Assembly (NCBI GenBank): GCA_035516965.1
Contig: DATIZR010000019.1
Span: forward strand, 1 to 56,931
Direction: 5' to 3'
DNA length: 56,931 nucleotides
Source: Nitrospirota bacterium
GTDB lineage: Bacteria; Nitrospirota; UBA9217
Of the stretch, positions 31,994-41,182 are shown piece by piece (position 1 is the stretch's first letter; every line of letters starts with the position of its first letter). The notes beneath the pieces were generated by a model. The model searched no databases. It was not told where the DNA came from and saw only the letters and a program-made list of their open reading frames with translations. A program made the position numbers and the translations under genes.

Positions 31994-33934
31994 ATGGGCA
32001 AAAATCTTGTACACAAAATCCTGGAATCCCATCTCATGGAAGGAACGCTCAACGCCGGGACCGAGATCGCGATCAGGATCGACCAGACCCTGACCCAGGA
32101 CGCGACGGGCACCATGACCTATCTCCAGTTCGAGGCCATGGACGTGCCGCGCGTGAAAACGGAGCTGTCTGTGAGCTACGTCGACCACAACACCCTCCAG
32201 GACGGCTTTGAGAACGCTGACGACCACCGCTATCTCCAGACCGTGGCGTCCCGCTACGGCATCCGGTACTCGAAGGCAGGCAACGGTATCTGTCACCAGG
32301 TCCATCTTGAACGTTTCGGCAGGCCGGGAAGGACGCTCCTGGGATCCGATTCCCATACGCCTACCAACGGCGGAATCGGCATGATCGCCATCGGCGCGGG
32401 CGGCCTCGATGTCGCCGTCGCCATGGGCGGAGGTCCCTTCTACCTGACCTGCCCCAACGTCGTCAAGGTGAACCTGACGGGTCGACTGAAGCCATGGGTA
32501 TCGGCCAAGGACGTGATTCTCTCCCTCCTGAGGATGCTCACCACCAGGGGCAACGTCGGCGCCGTGCTCGAATACGGCGGCGAGGGCGTGAAGACATTAT
32601 CAGTTCCCGAACGCGCTACCATCACGAACATGGGCGCCGAGCTTGGCGTTACTACCTCTGTCTTCCCGAGCGACGAGGTCACCAGAGCGTTCCTCAGGGC
32701 GCAGCGCAGGGATGCCGACTGGACGGCGCTGGCGGCGGACGCGGATGCCACCTACGACAGGGTGATCGACCTTGACCTGGGCCAGGTCGAGCCGCTGATG
32801 GCGAAGCCGCATTCGCCGGACAGCATCGGCACGGTTCGGGAGCTTGCAGGAATGAAGGTGGACCAGGTCATGGTCGGCTCCTGCACCAACTCTTCTTACC
32901 GCGACCTGATGATCGTCGCTTCGATGTTAAAAGGGAGAAGGGTCTTCCCGGACGTCAGCTTTGGTGTGGCGCCCGGCTCGCGGCAGGTGCTCGAAATGAT
33001 CGCGAAGAACGGTGCGCTGGCGGACATCATCGCTGCCGGCGCGCGGGTGCTCGAATCCACGTGCGGCTTCTGCATCGGCGCGGGCCAGGCTCCCAAAACG
33101 GACGCCGTCTCGATCCGGACCAGCAACCGCAACTTCGAGGGCCGCTCCGGCACGAAGGGCGCGAAGGTGTTCCTCGCCAGCCCGGAATCGGCGGTTGCCG
33201 CGGCCCTCGCGGGCGGCATCATGGATCCCCGCGACCTGGGCATTCCCTATCCGGAGATCGCAATGCCGGAGCAGTTCTGGATCGAGGACTCGATGATCCT
33301 CCCGCCGGCCAGGGACCCCCTGTCGGTGGCGGTGTTCCGCGGTCCGAACATCGGAGATCCCCCGGCGGCCGATCCGCTGCCGGACGCGATCAGGGGCGTT
33401 GCCGCGATCAAGGTCGGCGACAAGATCACCACGGACCACATCATGCCTGCGGGCTCGCGGCTCAAGTACCGTTCGAACATTCCGAAATACGCTGCGTTCG
33501 TGTTCGAAGGGATCGACGCGTCATTCTCGGCGAGAGCGCTCGAAAACAAGAAGGCGGGCATTCACAACATTGTCATCGCGGGCGCGAGCTACGGCCAGGG
33601 GTCGAGCCGCGAGCACGCGGCAATCTGTCCCATGTACCTCGGCGTCAAGGCAGTGATCGCAAAATCCTTCGAGCGCATCCACGCTGCCAATCTCATCAAC
33701 TTCGGCATCCTGCCGCTCACCTTCGCGAGCGAAGGCGATTACGACGTTATCGGAGCCGGCGACAGACTTGAGATCGGGAACATCAAAGCGGCGCTTCGGG
33801 CTGGCAGGGGTCTCGCGCTGCAAGATGCGACAAACGGTAACACCTTTGCCCTGAAATGCGCGGTGAGCGCCAGGCAGATGGACATTCTGCTGGCCGGCGG
33901 GATGCTGAACTATACGAAGGCGCGAAGCACCTAA
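31994..33934 (+). CDS. Aconitate hydratase (compact 646-aa type)
   Basis: The ATG follows AAAGGAGTCCGCCC. The product has the aconitase core: VDHNTLQ, LLGSDSHTPTNGG, IGAGGLDVAVAMGG, then the three iron-sulfur Cys ligands in VMVGSCTNSSYRD and ESTCGFCIGAG, followed by FEGRSGTKGAKVFLASPE. The swivel domain has KVGDKITTDHIMPAG and GASYGQGSSREHAA. At 646 aa it is much shorter than AcnA or AcnB (about 850-900) and matches the compact mitochondrial-like/putative aconitase family common in Deltaproteobacteria and Nitrospirota. It converts citrate to isocitrate, the substrate of the Icd enzyme encoded at 50.7 kb. A strong promoter precedes it and a long hairpin ends it. Confidence 0.94.
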   Translation: MGKNLVHKILESHLMEGTLNAGTEIAIRIDQTLTQDATGTMTYLQFEAMDVPRVKTELSVSYVDHNTLQDGFENADDHRYLQTVASRYGIRYSKAGNGICHQVHLERFGRPGRTLLGSDSHTPTNGGIGMIAIGAGGLDVAVAMGGGPFYLTCPNVVKVNLTGRLKPWVSAKDVILSLLRMLTTRGNVGAVLEYGGEGVKTLSVPERATITNMGAELGVTTSVFPSDEVTRAFLRAQRRDADWTALAADADATYDRVIDLDLGQVEPLMAKPHSPDSIGTVRELAGMKVDQVMVGSCTNSSYRDLMIVASMLKGRRVFPDVSFGVAPGSRQVLEMIAKNGALADIIAAGARVLESTCGFCIGAGQAPKTDAVSIRTSNRNFEGRSGTKGAKVFLASPESAVAAALAGGIMDPRDLGIPYPEIAMPEQFWIEDSMILPPARDPLSVAVFRGPNIGDPPAADPLPDAIRGVAAIKVGDKITTDHIMPAGSRLKYRSNIPKYAAFVFEGIDASFSARALENKKAGIHNIVIAGASYGQGSSREHAAICPMYLGVKAVIAKSFERIHAANLINFGILPLTFASEGDYDVIGAGDRLEIGNIKAALRAGRGLALQDATNGNTFALKCAVSARQMDILLAGGMLNYTKARST

Positions 33935-33960
33935 GGCGGCGTCAAGAGACTTGCCGAATA

Positions 33961-34000
33961 CATGACAAAGCCGCGATCCTGCGAGCGCGGCTTTGTCATG
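33961..34000. terminator. Long perfect stem-loop between aconitase and galT
   Basis: CATGACAAAGCCGCG (33961-33975) and CGCGGCTTTGTCATG (33986-34000) form a 15-bp perfect stem around a 10-base loop between two convergent genes. No long U-run follows, but position and symmetry favour a bidirectional terminator. Confidence 0.7.
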
Positions 34001-34034
34001 AGGACTGAAAAGGAAATTTTCGGTATCGTTTGCA

Positions 34035-35060
34035 CTACACCTTCGCGTCCCTCAGATACTGGGCCGCATCTTCGGGCGGCGTGGGATTGATGTAGAAGCC
34101 AGATCCCCACTCGAATCCCGCGACGCGGGTGAGGCGCGGCATGATCTCGAGGTGCCAGTGGAAGTCATCGTTCAGGGTATGCCAGTGACCGCGCCGCGGC
34201 ACCCGGTTCGGAGCGGTGTAGAGCATGTAGTTGTACGGCGGGGAGTTCAGAACCTTATCGAGCCTCCTGAGCGTGTTCCTGATCGTTCGGGAGAAGTCCA
34301 TGATCTCTTCCTTCGTAACGTCGACATAGGAGCAGACGTGCTTCTTGGGATAGATCCAGGTCTCGAAGGGGAACCGCGGCGCAAAAGGCACCATGACGAT
34401 GAAATGCCTCGTCTCTTCCACGATGCGTTCCGGGGACGAGAGCTCCTGCCTTATGATATCGCAGAAGATGCAGCGCTCCTTGTAGTCGTAGTATGACTTC
34501 GCACCGTCAAGCTTTTCCTTCACGAATTTCGGAATGATCGGGGTCGCAATGATCTGGGAATGAGCATGGTTGATCGCAGAACCTGCGGTCCAGCCCTGGT
34601 TCTTGAAGACCAGCACGTACCGAAGCCTGCTGTCCCTCTCCAGGTCCAGGATCCGGTCGCGATAGGCCCAGAGCACCTTTTCGACCTGGTTCTCGGAAAG
34701 CTCCTCCAGCCGGACGGCGTGATCGGGGCCTTCCACGATCATCTCGTGCGCCCCGATGCCGTTCATCCAGTCGTAGATTCCGCTGCCTTCACGTTCAAGC
34801 GTGCCCTCGATCTCCAGGACGGGGAATTTGCTCGGGATGACGCGGACCCACCAGCCCGTTGTGTTCGGCTGGGTCCGTTCCATGCGAAAGGACATGATTT
34901 CAGGGGGGGTTTTTGCTTCATTGCCGCCGCAGAAGGGGCATTCCGCAGGCGTGACATCATCTTGGGGCTCTTCGAAGGAATAGTCCTCGGGCTTCTTCGG
35001 CCGTTTTGTCGACACGATGATCCACCGGCCCACGACCGGGTCTTTCCGTAGTCGAGACAT
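34035..35060 (-). CDS. galT: Galactose-1-phosphate uridylyltransferase-like nucleotidyltransferase
   Basis: The 341-aa protein has the two HIT-superfamily domains of GalT. The N-terminal zinc site includes CPFCGGNE (Cys41, Cys44); the nucleophile motif lies in SAINHAHSQIIATP (His165-Ala-His167-Ser-Gln). The C-terminal domain has FPFETWIYPKKHV and NDDFHWHLEIMPRL. Classical GalT reads HPHGQ or HPHSQ, so the Asn-His-Ala-His-Ser-Gln form belongs to a divergent branch. UDP-sugar or ADP-sugar transfer are both possible. Its ATG overlaps the stop of an upstream receiver-only gene (TGATG), so the two are translated as a unit. Confidence 0.88.
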   Translation of the reverse strand: MSRLRKDPVVGRWIIVSTKRPKKPEDYSFEEPQDDVTPAECPFCGGNEAKTPPEIMSFRMERTQPNTTGWWVRVIPSKFPVLEIEGTLEREGSGIYDWMNGIGAHEMIVEGPDHAVRLEELSENQVEKVLWAYRDRILDLERDSRLRYVLVFKNQGWTAGSAINHAHSQIIATPIIPKFVKEKLDGAKSYYDYKERCIFCDIIRQELSSPERIVEETRHFIVMVPFAPRFPFETWIYPKKHVCSYVDVTKEEIMDFSRTIRNTLRRLDKVLNSPPYNYMLYTAPNRVPRRGHWHTLNDDFHWHLEIMPRLTRVAGFEWGSGFYINPTPPEDAAQYLRDAKV

Positions 35061-35437
35061 CAGCCGCCAGACCTCGCCTTCTGCTCCGTCAGTACCTTGT
35101 GTACGATCCGTTTCAGCTCTTTGATGCGGATTGGTTTGTTGATGTATTCCGCGGCCCCGAGGCTCATGGCCTTGAGATAGCTTTCCACCTCACCGTAGGC
35201 GGTGACCATGATGACGTCGGTCTTCGCGCCCGTCTTCCTGATCTCCTGCAGCAGCTGGAGGCCGTCCATTTCGGGCATCTTGATGTCCGTTATGATCAGG
35301 TTGTAGGGATTGGCCTTGAACAGTGCGAGCGCCTCGATACCGCCGCTCGCCAGCGCGACTTCATAACCTTCATCGGTCAGTATGGTATGAAAGAGTTCGC
35401 GGGCTCCCTCTTCATCATCTACGACAAGAATCTTCAT
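35060..35437 (-). CDS. Stand-alone receiver-domain response regulator
   Basis: The 125-aa product is a single receiver: DDEEG at 7-11, phospho-Asp in LIITDIKMPEMDG, Thr in VIMVTAYGEVES and Lys in YINKPIRIKEL. There is no output domain, so it works by protein-protein contact (CheY/Spo0F-like). It ends with TGATG fused to the galT start, an unusual pairing with a sugar nucleotidyltransferase. No cognate kinase is adjacent. Confidence 0.9.
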   Translation of the reverse strand: MKILVVDDEEGARELFHTILTDEGYEVALASGGIEALALFKANPYNLIITDIKMPEMDGLQLLQEIRKTGAKTDVIMVTAYGEVESYLKAMSLGAAEYINKPIRIKELKRIVHKVLTEQKARSGG

Positions 35438-35563
35438 CCGTTACCCCAGCGATCATTAGTATTGCAAAAATATCATAAAATACCCGTGTCGTCAAGGTAA
35501 GGGCAAGCTTCTTTTTCCCGGTGCGGTGGTACGACTTCATGCGGAAGGAGTTGCGGAGAAAAA

Positions 35564-36328
35564 TCAGCTATTTAATTCATATAACAATCGAAGCCCCTCG
35601 AGGGTCAATTGCGGCCGGATTTCCTGTACTGTTTTGGTCTCCGGTGACACGAGCTCGGCCAGCCCGCCCGTGGCGACGACCCTGGCATCGGGGGACAGTT
35701 CCTTCTTCATCCGCTCCACAATGCCGTCCACCAGCCCTGCATATCCGTAGAGTATTCCGGCCTGCATGGCGCTGATCGTGTCGGTGCCGATCACCCGCAG
35801 CGGCTTTGCAAGCTCGAACCGCGGCAGCTTCGATGCCCGCTGAAAGAGGGCATCCGCCGATATCTTGATGCCGGGCGTGATGGCGCCGCCCAGGTACTCG
35901 CCCAGCTTCGTTATGGCACAGAACGTCGTCGCCGTGCCGAAGTCCACGATGATCAGCGGTCCTCCGTAGAGACGGTATGCTGCGGCCGCGTTCACGATAC
36001 GGTCGGCGCCAAGCTCCTTCGGGTTATCATACCGTATCGTGATACCGGTCTTGATCTCGTGCGTCACGACCAGCGGTTCGAGGCGGAAGTATTTCCTTGC
36101 CATCTCCTGCATCACGGTCAGGACGGGCGGCACCACGGTCGAAATGATGACGCCCGTCACCTGCCCGAACTCGAGGCCGGCAAAATGAAACAAGTCCTTG
36201 AAGATCATGGCGTATTCGTCGGAAGTGATCTGGCTGTTCGTTCCCACCCGCCAGTTCGCAACCAGGGCCTCCTTGTCGAATACGCCGATGACCACGTTGG
36301 TGTTGCCGACGTCGATAGCTAAAAGCAT
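35564..36328 (-). CDS. coaX: Type III pantothenate kinase
   Basis: Two adjacent ATG codons (36331 and 36328) follow GGAGGAT; the second is preferred because it leaves normal spacing. This gives 254 aa, the family length. It has the ASKHA phosphate-binding loop MLLAIDVGNTNVVIGVF, VISTVVPPVLTVM, NPKELGADRIVNAAAAY, IVDFGTATTFCAI, GGAITPGIKIS and VVATGGLAELV. It phosphorylates pantothenate in the first step of coenzyme A synthesis and is not inhibited by CoA, unlike type I CoaA. It is the last gene of the valS-nadC-birA-coaX run. Confidence 0.95.
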   Translation of the reverse strand: MLLAIDVGNTNVVIGVFDKEALVANWRVGTNSQITSDEYAMIFKDLFHFAGLEFGQVTGVIISTVVPPVLTVMQEMARKYFRLEPLVVTHEIKTGITIRYDNPKELGADRIVNAAAAYRLYGGPLIIVDFGTATTFCAITKLGEYLGGAITPGIKISADALFQRASKLPRFELAKPLRVIGTDTISAMQAGILYGYAGLVDGIVERMKKELSPDARVVATGGLAELVSPETKTVQEIRPQLTLEGLRLLYELNS

Positions 36329-36466
36329 CATATCCTCCGGGGATGGCCCTATTTCATGATCCAAATATGCAAGGGTGTTCAAACGGCCAAAGGTTACAGG
36401 GTTTCAATGCGACATTGTTTAATTGGGACGCATCCTCGTGTAAACAGCGAGCCTTGACTTTGCTGT

Positions 36467-37438
36467 TTATTTCTTGAGGATCGTCACGTCTCCTGAGGCG
36501 ACGGTCCGCACGGTCCCGTCATCCTGCCTCACGATCAGCCGGCCCTCGCTGTCGATGCCCTGCGCGAGACCCTGCAGCGCATCTCCTAGACCGCTCACCG
36601 CTACCCGGTTGCCGATGGTCACATTGAGCGCTCCCCACTCCCGCAGGACGTCGTTCTCCTTGCTCAGGAACACCCCGTACCAGCGCTCCAGCTCCAGCAG
36701 GAGCTGACGCACCAGTTCTGTGCGGTCGACCCGCGCTCCCGCTTCGACGGCAAGGGTCGTCGTGAGCCCGCGAACGTCCGCGGGAAGCTCGCTCATCTCC
36801 ATGTTCACGTCAAGACCGATGCCGAGCACGACATGTTTTATCCGCTCCGGCTCGGCGCTCATCTCCGTAAGCAGTCCGCCCGCCTTCCTTCCGGACAGGA
36901 GAATGTCGTTGGGCCATTTGATCGAGGCCGGAACCCGGCAGGTCGTGCGGATGGCACGGGCGGCGGCGACGGCGCCCATCAGCGTGATCAGGGGCGCCTT
37001 GTGGGTCGGCAGGGCGGGCCTCAGGATGACGCTCAGGTACAGGTTCCCCCTGGGCGAGATCCACTTCCTGCCGAGCCGTCCCTTGCCGCCGGTCTGCGTC
37101 TCCGCGATGACGACGACGCCTTCGGGTGCTCCCTTTGCCGCCATTTCCATGGCAAGCGTATTCGTCGACTCCGTCGCGCTCAAGAGAAGGAGCTCCCTGC
37201 CGATGAGCTTTGTCTTAAGCCCGGACCGTATGTCTTCGATTCTCAGGACGTCGGGAACCGATGTGATCCGGTATCCCCGGGAGGGGACTGCCTCGATGCC
37301 GAACCCCTCTCCTTCCAGCGATTTGATGTGCTTCCAGACCATGGTCCGCGAGATGCCCATCTTTGCAGCCAGCTGTTCGCCGGATACGTATCCGCCCCTT
37401 GACGTCCGGAGGAGCTTCAGGATTCTCTCTTTGTACAT
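36467..37438 (-). CDS. birA: Bifunctional biotin ligase / biotin operon repressor
   Basis: From the ATG at 37436-37438 (MYKERILKLLRTSRG) the product is 323 aa; a GTG nine codons upstream is a possible alternative. Residues 1-65 are a winged helix (YVSGEQLAAKMGISRTMVWK, SRGYRITS) of the BirA repressor type. Then comes the ligase domain: ESTNTLAMEMA, the biotinyl-AMP loop AETQTGGKGRLGRKWISPRG, SIKWPNDILLSGRKAGGLL and GIGLDVNME, followed by the small C-terminal SH3-like domain. It attaches biotin to acyl-CoA carboxylases and, with the helix-turn-helix, can repress biotin genes, none of which are in the window. Confidence 0.95.
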   Translation of the reverse strand: MYKERILKLLRTSRGGYVSGEQLAAKMGISRTMVWKHIKSLEGEGFGIEAVPSRGYRITSVPDVLRIEDIRSGLKTKLIGRELLLLSATESTNTLAMEMAAKGAPEGVVVIAETQTGGKGRLGRKWISPRGNLYLSVILRPALPTHKAPLITLMGAVAAARAIRTTCRVPASIKWPNDILLSGRKAGGLLTEMSAEPERIKHVVLGIGLDVNMEMSELPADVRGLTTTLAVEAGARVDRTELVRQLLLELERWYGVFLSKENDVLREWGALNVTIGNRVAVSGLGDALQGLAQGIDSEGRLIVRQDDGTVRTVASGDVTILKK

Positions 37439-37540
37439 TTGGATCGTTTCACCGTTCAGGCGCACCGACGCGAAGGCTTAAGCAGTAGATTCTGGAGATC
37501 ATTTCTGAGCGTCACTCGCGACTTTGCGGATCAAGTATTT

Positions 37541-38365
37541 TTATTTGATCTTCATGCTGATATCCGCCGCCGGCGCCGAATGGGTCAGGGCGCCCGAAGA
37601 GATAAGATCGACCCCCGTTTCAGCGATCCCGCGGATCGTTTCGAGGGTGACGTTGCCGGACGCCTCAACCTGCGCCCTGCCGTTGATGATCTTGACCGCC
37701 TCGCGCATCGTGTCGATCGGCATGTTGTCGAGCATGATGATGTCGGCTTTTGCGTCCAGCGCTTCGCGTACTTCCTCGAGATTCGAGGTCTCCACCTCGA
37801 CCGTGAGCTTACCCGCTCGTCGTTTGGCGCTCTCCACCGCTTTCGTGATGCCGCCCGCCGCCTTGATGTGGTTGTCCTTGATCAGGACCATGTCATAGAG
37901 GCCCATGCGGTGGTTCTTCCCGCCTCCCATGCGCACCGCGTACTTTTCGAGTTCGCGCAGGCCGGGAAGCGTCTTTCTCGTGTCCAGGACCTGCGCCTTG
38001 GTTCCCGAGACCCGCTCAACGAACTTCGCGGTCAGGGTCGCAATGCCGGACATATGCTGGAGAAGGTTCAGGGCGACCCGTTCGCCCTTGAGCAGGGATC
38101 GCGTAGCGCCGGAGAGTTTCGCGATCTCCGCGCCCGCCGGTATCCTGTCTCCATCCGCGAAGAAGGCGGTGAACTGTATCCCTTCGTCCAGATGGTTGAA
38201 TACCGCCCTGCTCACTCCGATGCCGGCAAGGACGAGTTCCTGCTTCGCCAGCAGGGAGGCGGCGGACGTTGCGTCGCCCGGAATCGTCAAGTCCCCCGTG
38301 ACGTCGCCGGCGCCGATGTCCTCCTGCAATGCTCGCTCTATGAGGTCCTTCAGCTTTGCGTTCAT
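37541..38365 (-). CDS. nadC: Nicotinate-nucleotide pyrophosphorylase (carboxylating)
   Basis: The 274-aa product has the quinolinate phosphoribosyltransferase signature: RALQEDIGAGDVTGDL, KQELVLAGIGVSRAVF, LLKGERVALNLLQHMSGIAT, VLDTRKTLPGLRELEKYAV, GGGKNHRMGLYDMVLIKDNH, VEVETSNLEEV and IMLDNMP, ending in SGALTHSAPAADISMKIK. It converts quinolinate and PRPP to nicotinate mononucleotide in NAD synthesis. It begins 12 bp after the valS stop, so it is probably co-transcribed. Confidence 0.96.
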   Translation of the reverse strand: MNAKLKDLIERALQEDIGAGDVTGDLTIPGDATSAASLLAKQELVLAGIGVSRAVFNHLDEGIQFTAFFADGDRIPAGAEIAKLSGATRSLLKGERVALNLLQHMSGIATLTAKFVERVSGTKAQVLDTRKTLPGLRELEKYAVRMGGGKNHRMGLYDMVLIKDNHIKAAGGITKAVESAKRRAGKLTVEVETSNLEEVREALDAKADIIMLDNMPIDTMREAVKIINGRAQVEASGNVTLETIRGIAETGVDLISSGALTHSAPAADISMKIK

Positions 38366-38377
38366 GGCGACAATACC

Positions 38378-41089
38378 TTACCCCAGCATCTTCAGTCCCT
38401 GCTCCAGCTTATCGCGCCTGGCCTTGAATTCCTCCAGCTTCGCTGTATCCTTCTCTACGACTTCCTTCGGCGCCTTGTCAACGAAGTTCTTGTTCGAGAG
38501 TTTTTTCGCGAACACCTCGATGTCCTTCGAGGTCTTCGCGATCTCCTTCATCAGCCGGTCGCGTTCCTGGGTGAGGTCGATGACTCCTTCGAGCGGTACA
38601 TACACCTCGGCGCCCCTGATCAAGCCCGTTGCCGCTGCCTTCGGCTTCTTCTCGTCAACACCGATCCGGAGCCCGCTCAACCGCGCAAGTGCCGTTACGA
38701 GGGGGGAGCTCCTTTCCAGATGATCTCCGAGCTCGCCGTTCTCCACCTTGACGATGGCCTCCATCTGCATCGACGGCGCGATATTCATCTCGCCCCGGAT
38801 GTTCCGGAGCGCCGTGATCAGGTCCATCACCATCTGCATGTCCCGCTCGATCCCGGCGTCGATCAGGCTATTCTCCGGCACGGGATAGACGGCCACCATG
38901 ATCGATGAGATCCTTTCCCCCGACGCTTTCCGCCTCACGCCTTGCGGTATCAATTGCCAGATCTCCTCCGTGATGAACGGCATGATGGGGTGGAGCAGCC
39001 TGAGCGCCGTCTCGAGCACGTGGACGAGCGCGGTCTGGGCTGCTTTCCGTCCGCGCGAGCCGTGTTCACCGCTCAGCGCAGGCTTGGAGAGCTCCAGATA
39101 CCAGTCACAGTATTCGTGCCAGACGAACTGATACAGCCCGGAGGCTGCATCATTGAACCGGTACTCGGCGAGCGAGGACTGGATTTCTCCCGCGACCGTA
39201 TTCAGCCGCGACAGGATCCAGCGGTCCGCGAGGGACGAGTCCCGGGTCAGGGGCTCGGGATTGGGGGCAAATCCGTCCTCGAGGTTCATGAACACGAACC
39301 GGCTCGCATTCCAGACCTTGTTCGCGAAGTTCCGGTAGCCCTCGATGCGCTCCGGGGACATCTTGATGTCCCGGCCCTGTGCCGCGAAGGCGGTGAGCGT
39401 GAGCCGGAAGGCATCCGTGCCGTACTGGTCGATCATCACCAGCGGGTCGATCACGTTGCCCTTGGACTTGCTCATCTTCTGCCCCTCGGCATCGCGGATA
39501 AGTGCGTGAATGTACACGTGCCGGAAGGGTACCTCCTTCATGAAGTGCAGCCCCATCATGATCATTCGCGCCACCCAGAAGAATATGATGTCCAGCCCCG
39601 TGACGAGCACGGAGGTCGGATAGTACAGTTCCAGCGCCTTGGTTCTGTCGGGCCAGCCAAACGTCGAAAAGGGCCAGAGCGCCGACGAGAACCAGGTGTC
39701 GAGCACATCGGTTTCCTGCCGGAGATTCCCGCCTTTGCACGCCGGACAGGCCTCCGGATCAGTGCGGCTCACGGTAATCACGCCGCAGTCGTCGCAGAAC
39801 CAGGCCGGGATGCGGTGCCCCCACCAGATCTGGCGCGAGATGCACCAGTCCTTGATGTTCCGCATCCACTCGAAATAGGTATTCTCCCACCCCTTCGGGA
39901 AAAATTGAATTCGACCGTCCTCGACGGCCTTGATCGCCGGCTCTGCAAGCGGCGGCGTCCGCACGAACCACTGCGGCGAGAGGAGGGGCTCCACCACCGA
40001 TTTGCACCGGTAGCACTTCCCGATGGAGTGGCTGTGGTCCTCGGTCTTGACGAGATATCCTCGCTCGTTCAGCAGTTCGACCACGACGCCGCGCGCTTTT
40101 CTGGCGGGCTTGCCGGCAAGGAGCTTCTGCACCTCGGGGAGGACATCGGGGATTTCGGGAAGGATCTCAGCCTTGTCGTCAAGCATCTTGATGCGGGGCA
40201 GGTTCGGAACATGCCGGAGGCCCGCCTCGTAGTCGTTGAAGTCGTGGGCGGGCGTCACCTTGACGGCGCCCGTCCCGAACTCGAGGTCCACGAGCACGGA
40301 GTCCCCGATCACCGGGATCCGCCTCGTCGTGAGCGGCAGGTCGACGGTCTTTCCGATCAGGTCCTTGTAGCGGGGGTCGAGGGGGTGGACGGCAACGGCG
40401 GTGTCCCCCAGCATCGTCTCGGGCCTCGTTGTCGCAACCGTCAGCCGTATGTTGTGGTCATGGCTCAACGGGTAGGAGAGGTGGTAGAGCTTGCCCTTCT
40501 CGTCCTCGTGCTCGACCTCGATGTCGGACAGCGCCGTATGGCAGCGCGGGCACCAGTTGATCAGCCGCTCGCCCCGGTAGATGAGCCCTTCCTCGTAGAG
40601 CGTGACGAAAACCTCGCGGACGGCGCGGGATAGCCCCTCGTCCATGGTGAAACGCTCGCGCTGCCAGTCGCAGGACGCCCCCATGCGCTTGAGCTGGTTG
40701 ATGATCCGCCCTCCGTACTCCTTTTTCCATTCCCACACCTTCTCGATGAACGCTTCCCTGCCGAGTTGGTGGCGGTCGATATGGTCCTTCGCGAGCTGGC
40801 GCTCGACCACGTTCTGGGTGGCGATGCCCGCATGGTCGGTGCCCGGCATCCAGAGCGTGTTTCTGCCCGACATGCGCATCCACCGGATGAGAACGTCCTG
40901 GAGCGTGTTGTCAAAGGCGTGGCCGATGTGCAGTGAGCCGGTGACGTTCGGCGGCGGAATGACGATCGAATAGGGGCTCCCGCCGGCGTTCTCATCGGCA
41001 TGGAAATAGCCTTTCTCCAGCCAGAAGGCGTACCACTTCTCCTCCACGGAGCGCGGATCGTAGGCTTTGGACAGCTCGGGTGATGTCAT
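38378..41089 (-). CDS. valS: Valyl-tRNA synthetase
   Basis: The ATG at 41087-41089 (MTSPELSKAYDP) is preceded by AAAGGAG; a frame seven codons longer is less likely. The 903-aa class I synthetase has the HIGH motif in PNVTGSLHIGHAFDNTLQD and KMSKS in AEGQKMSKSKGNVIDPL. The CP1 editing domain lies in between (ATTRPETMLGDTAVAVHPLD), with zinc-type Cys pairs (WCPRCH, CKGGNL region). The anticodon-binding domain and the C-terminal coiled coil (ERDRLMKEIAKTSKDIEVFA) typical of ValS follow. It starts the valS-nadC run and is separated from the chemosensory operon by a terminator. Confidence 0.97.
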   Translation of the reverse strand: MTSPELSKAYDPRSVEEKWYAFWLEKGYFHADENAGGSPYSIVIPPPNVTGSLHIGHAFDNTLQDVLIRWMRMSGRNTLWMPGTDHAGIATQNVVERQLAKDHIDRHQLGREAFIEKVWEWKKEYGGRIINQLKRMGASCDWQRERFTMDEGLSRAVREVFVTLYEEGLIYRGERLINWCPRCHTALSDIEVEHEDEKGKLYHLSYPLSHDHNIRLTVATTRPETMLGDTAVAVHPLDPRYKDLIGKTVDLPLTTRRIPVIGDSVLVDLEFGTGAVKVTPAHDFNDYEAGLRHVPNLPRIKMLDDKAEILPEIPDVLPEVQKLLAGKPARKARGVVVELLNERGYLVKTEDHSHSIGKCYRCKSVVEPLLSPQWFVRTPPLAEPAIKAVEDGRIQFFPKGWENTYFEWMRNIKDWCISRQIWWGHRIPAWFCDDCGVITVSRTDPEACPACKGGNLRQETDVLDTWFSSALWPFSTFGWPDRTKALELYYPTSVLVTGLDIIFFWVARMIMMGLHFMKEVPFRHVYIHALIRDAEGQKMSKSKGNVIDPLVMIDQYGTDAFRLTLTAFAAQGRDIKMSPERIEGYRNFANKVWNASRFVFMNLEDGFAPNPEPLTRDSSLADRWILSRLNTVAGEIQSSLAEYRFNDAASGLYQFVWHEYCDWYLELSKPALSGEHGSRGRKAAQTALVHVLETALRLLHPIMPFITEEIWQLIPQGVRRKASGERISSIMVAVYPVPENSLIDAGIERDMQMVMDLITALRNIRGEMNIAPSMQMEAIVKVENGELGDHLERSSPLVTALARLSGLRIGVDEKKPKAAATGLIRGAEVYVPLEGVIDLTQERDRLMKEIAKTSKDIEVFAKKLSNKNFVDKAPKEVVEKDTAKLEEFKARRDKLEQGLKMLG

Positions 41090-41119
41090 GCACTTCTCCT
41101 TTGACTGCATCCAAATAAA

Positions 41120-41141
41120 AGAGGGGATCTAGGTCCCCTCT
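41120..41141 (-). terminator. Terminator of the chemosensory operon
   Basis: AGAGGGGA and TCCCCTCT form an 8-bp perfect stem with loop TCTAGG. On the minus strand it is followed by TTTTATTTGG. It lies between the operon's last gene (stop at 41183) and valS (start at 41089). Confidence 0.8.
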
Positions 41142-41182
41142 GATGGTTCAACTCCCCATTCCGGACTTCGCAATCCGAACGG

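Noticed and set aside
41090-41182. T-box riboswitch before valS
   Set aside because: The hairpin lies directly after the chemosensory operon and is too small; no specifier loop or T-box sequence is seen, so it is read as that operon's terminator.
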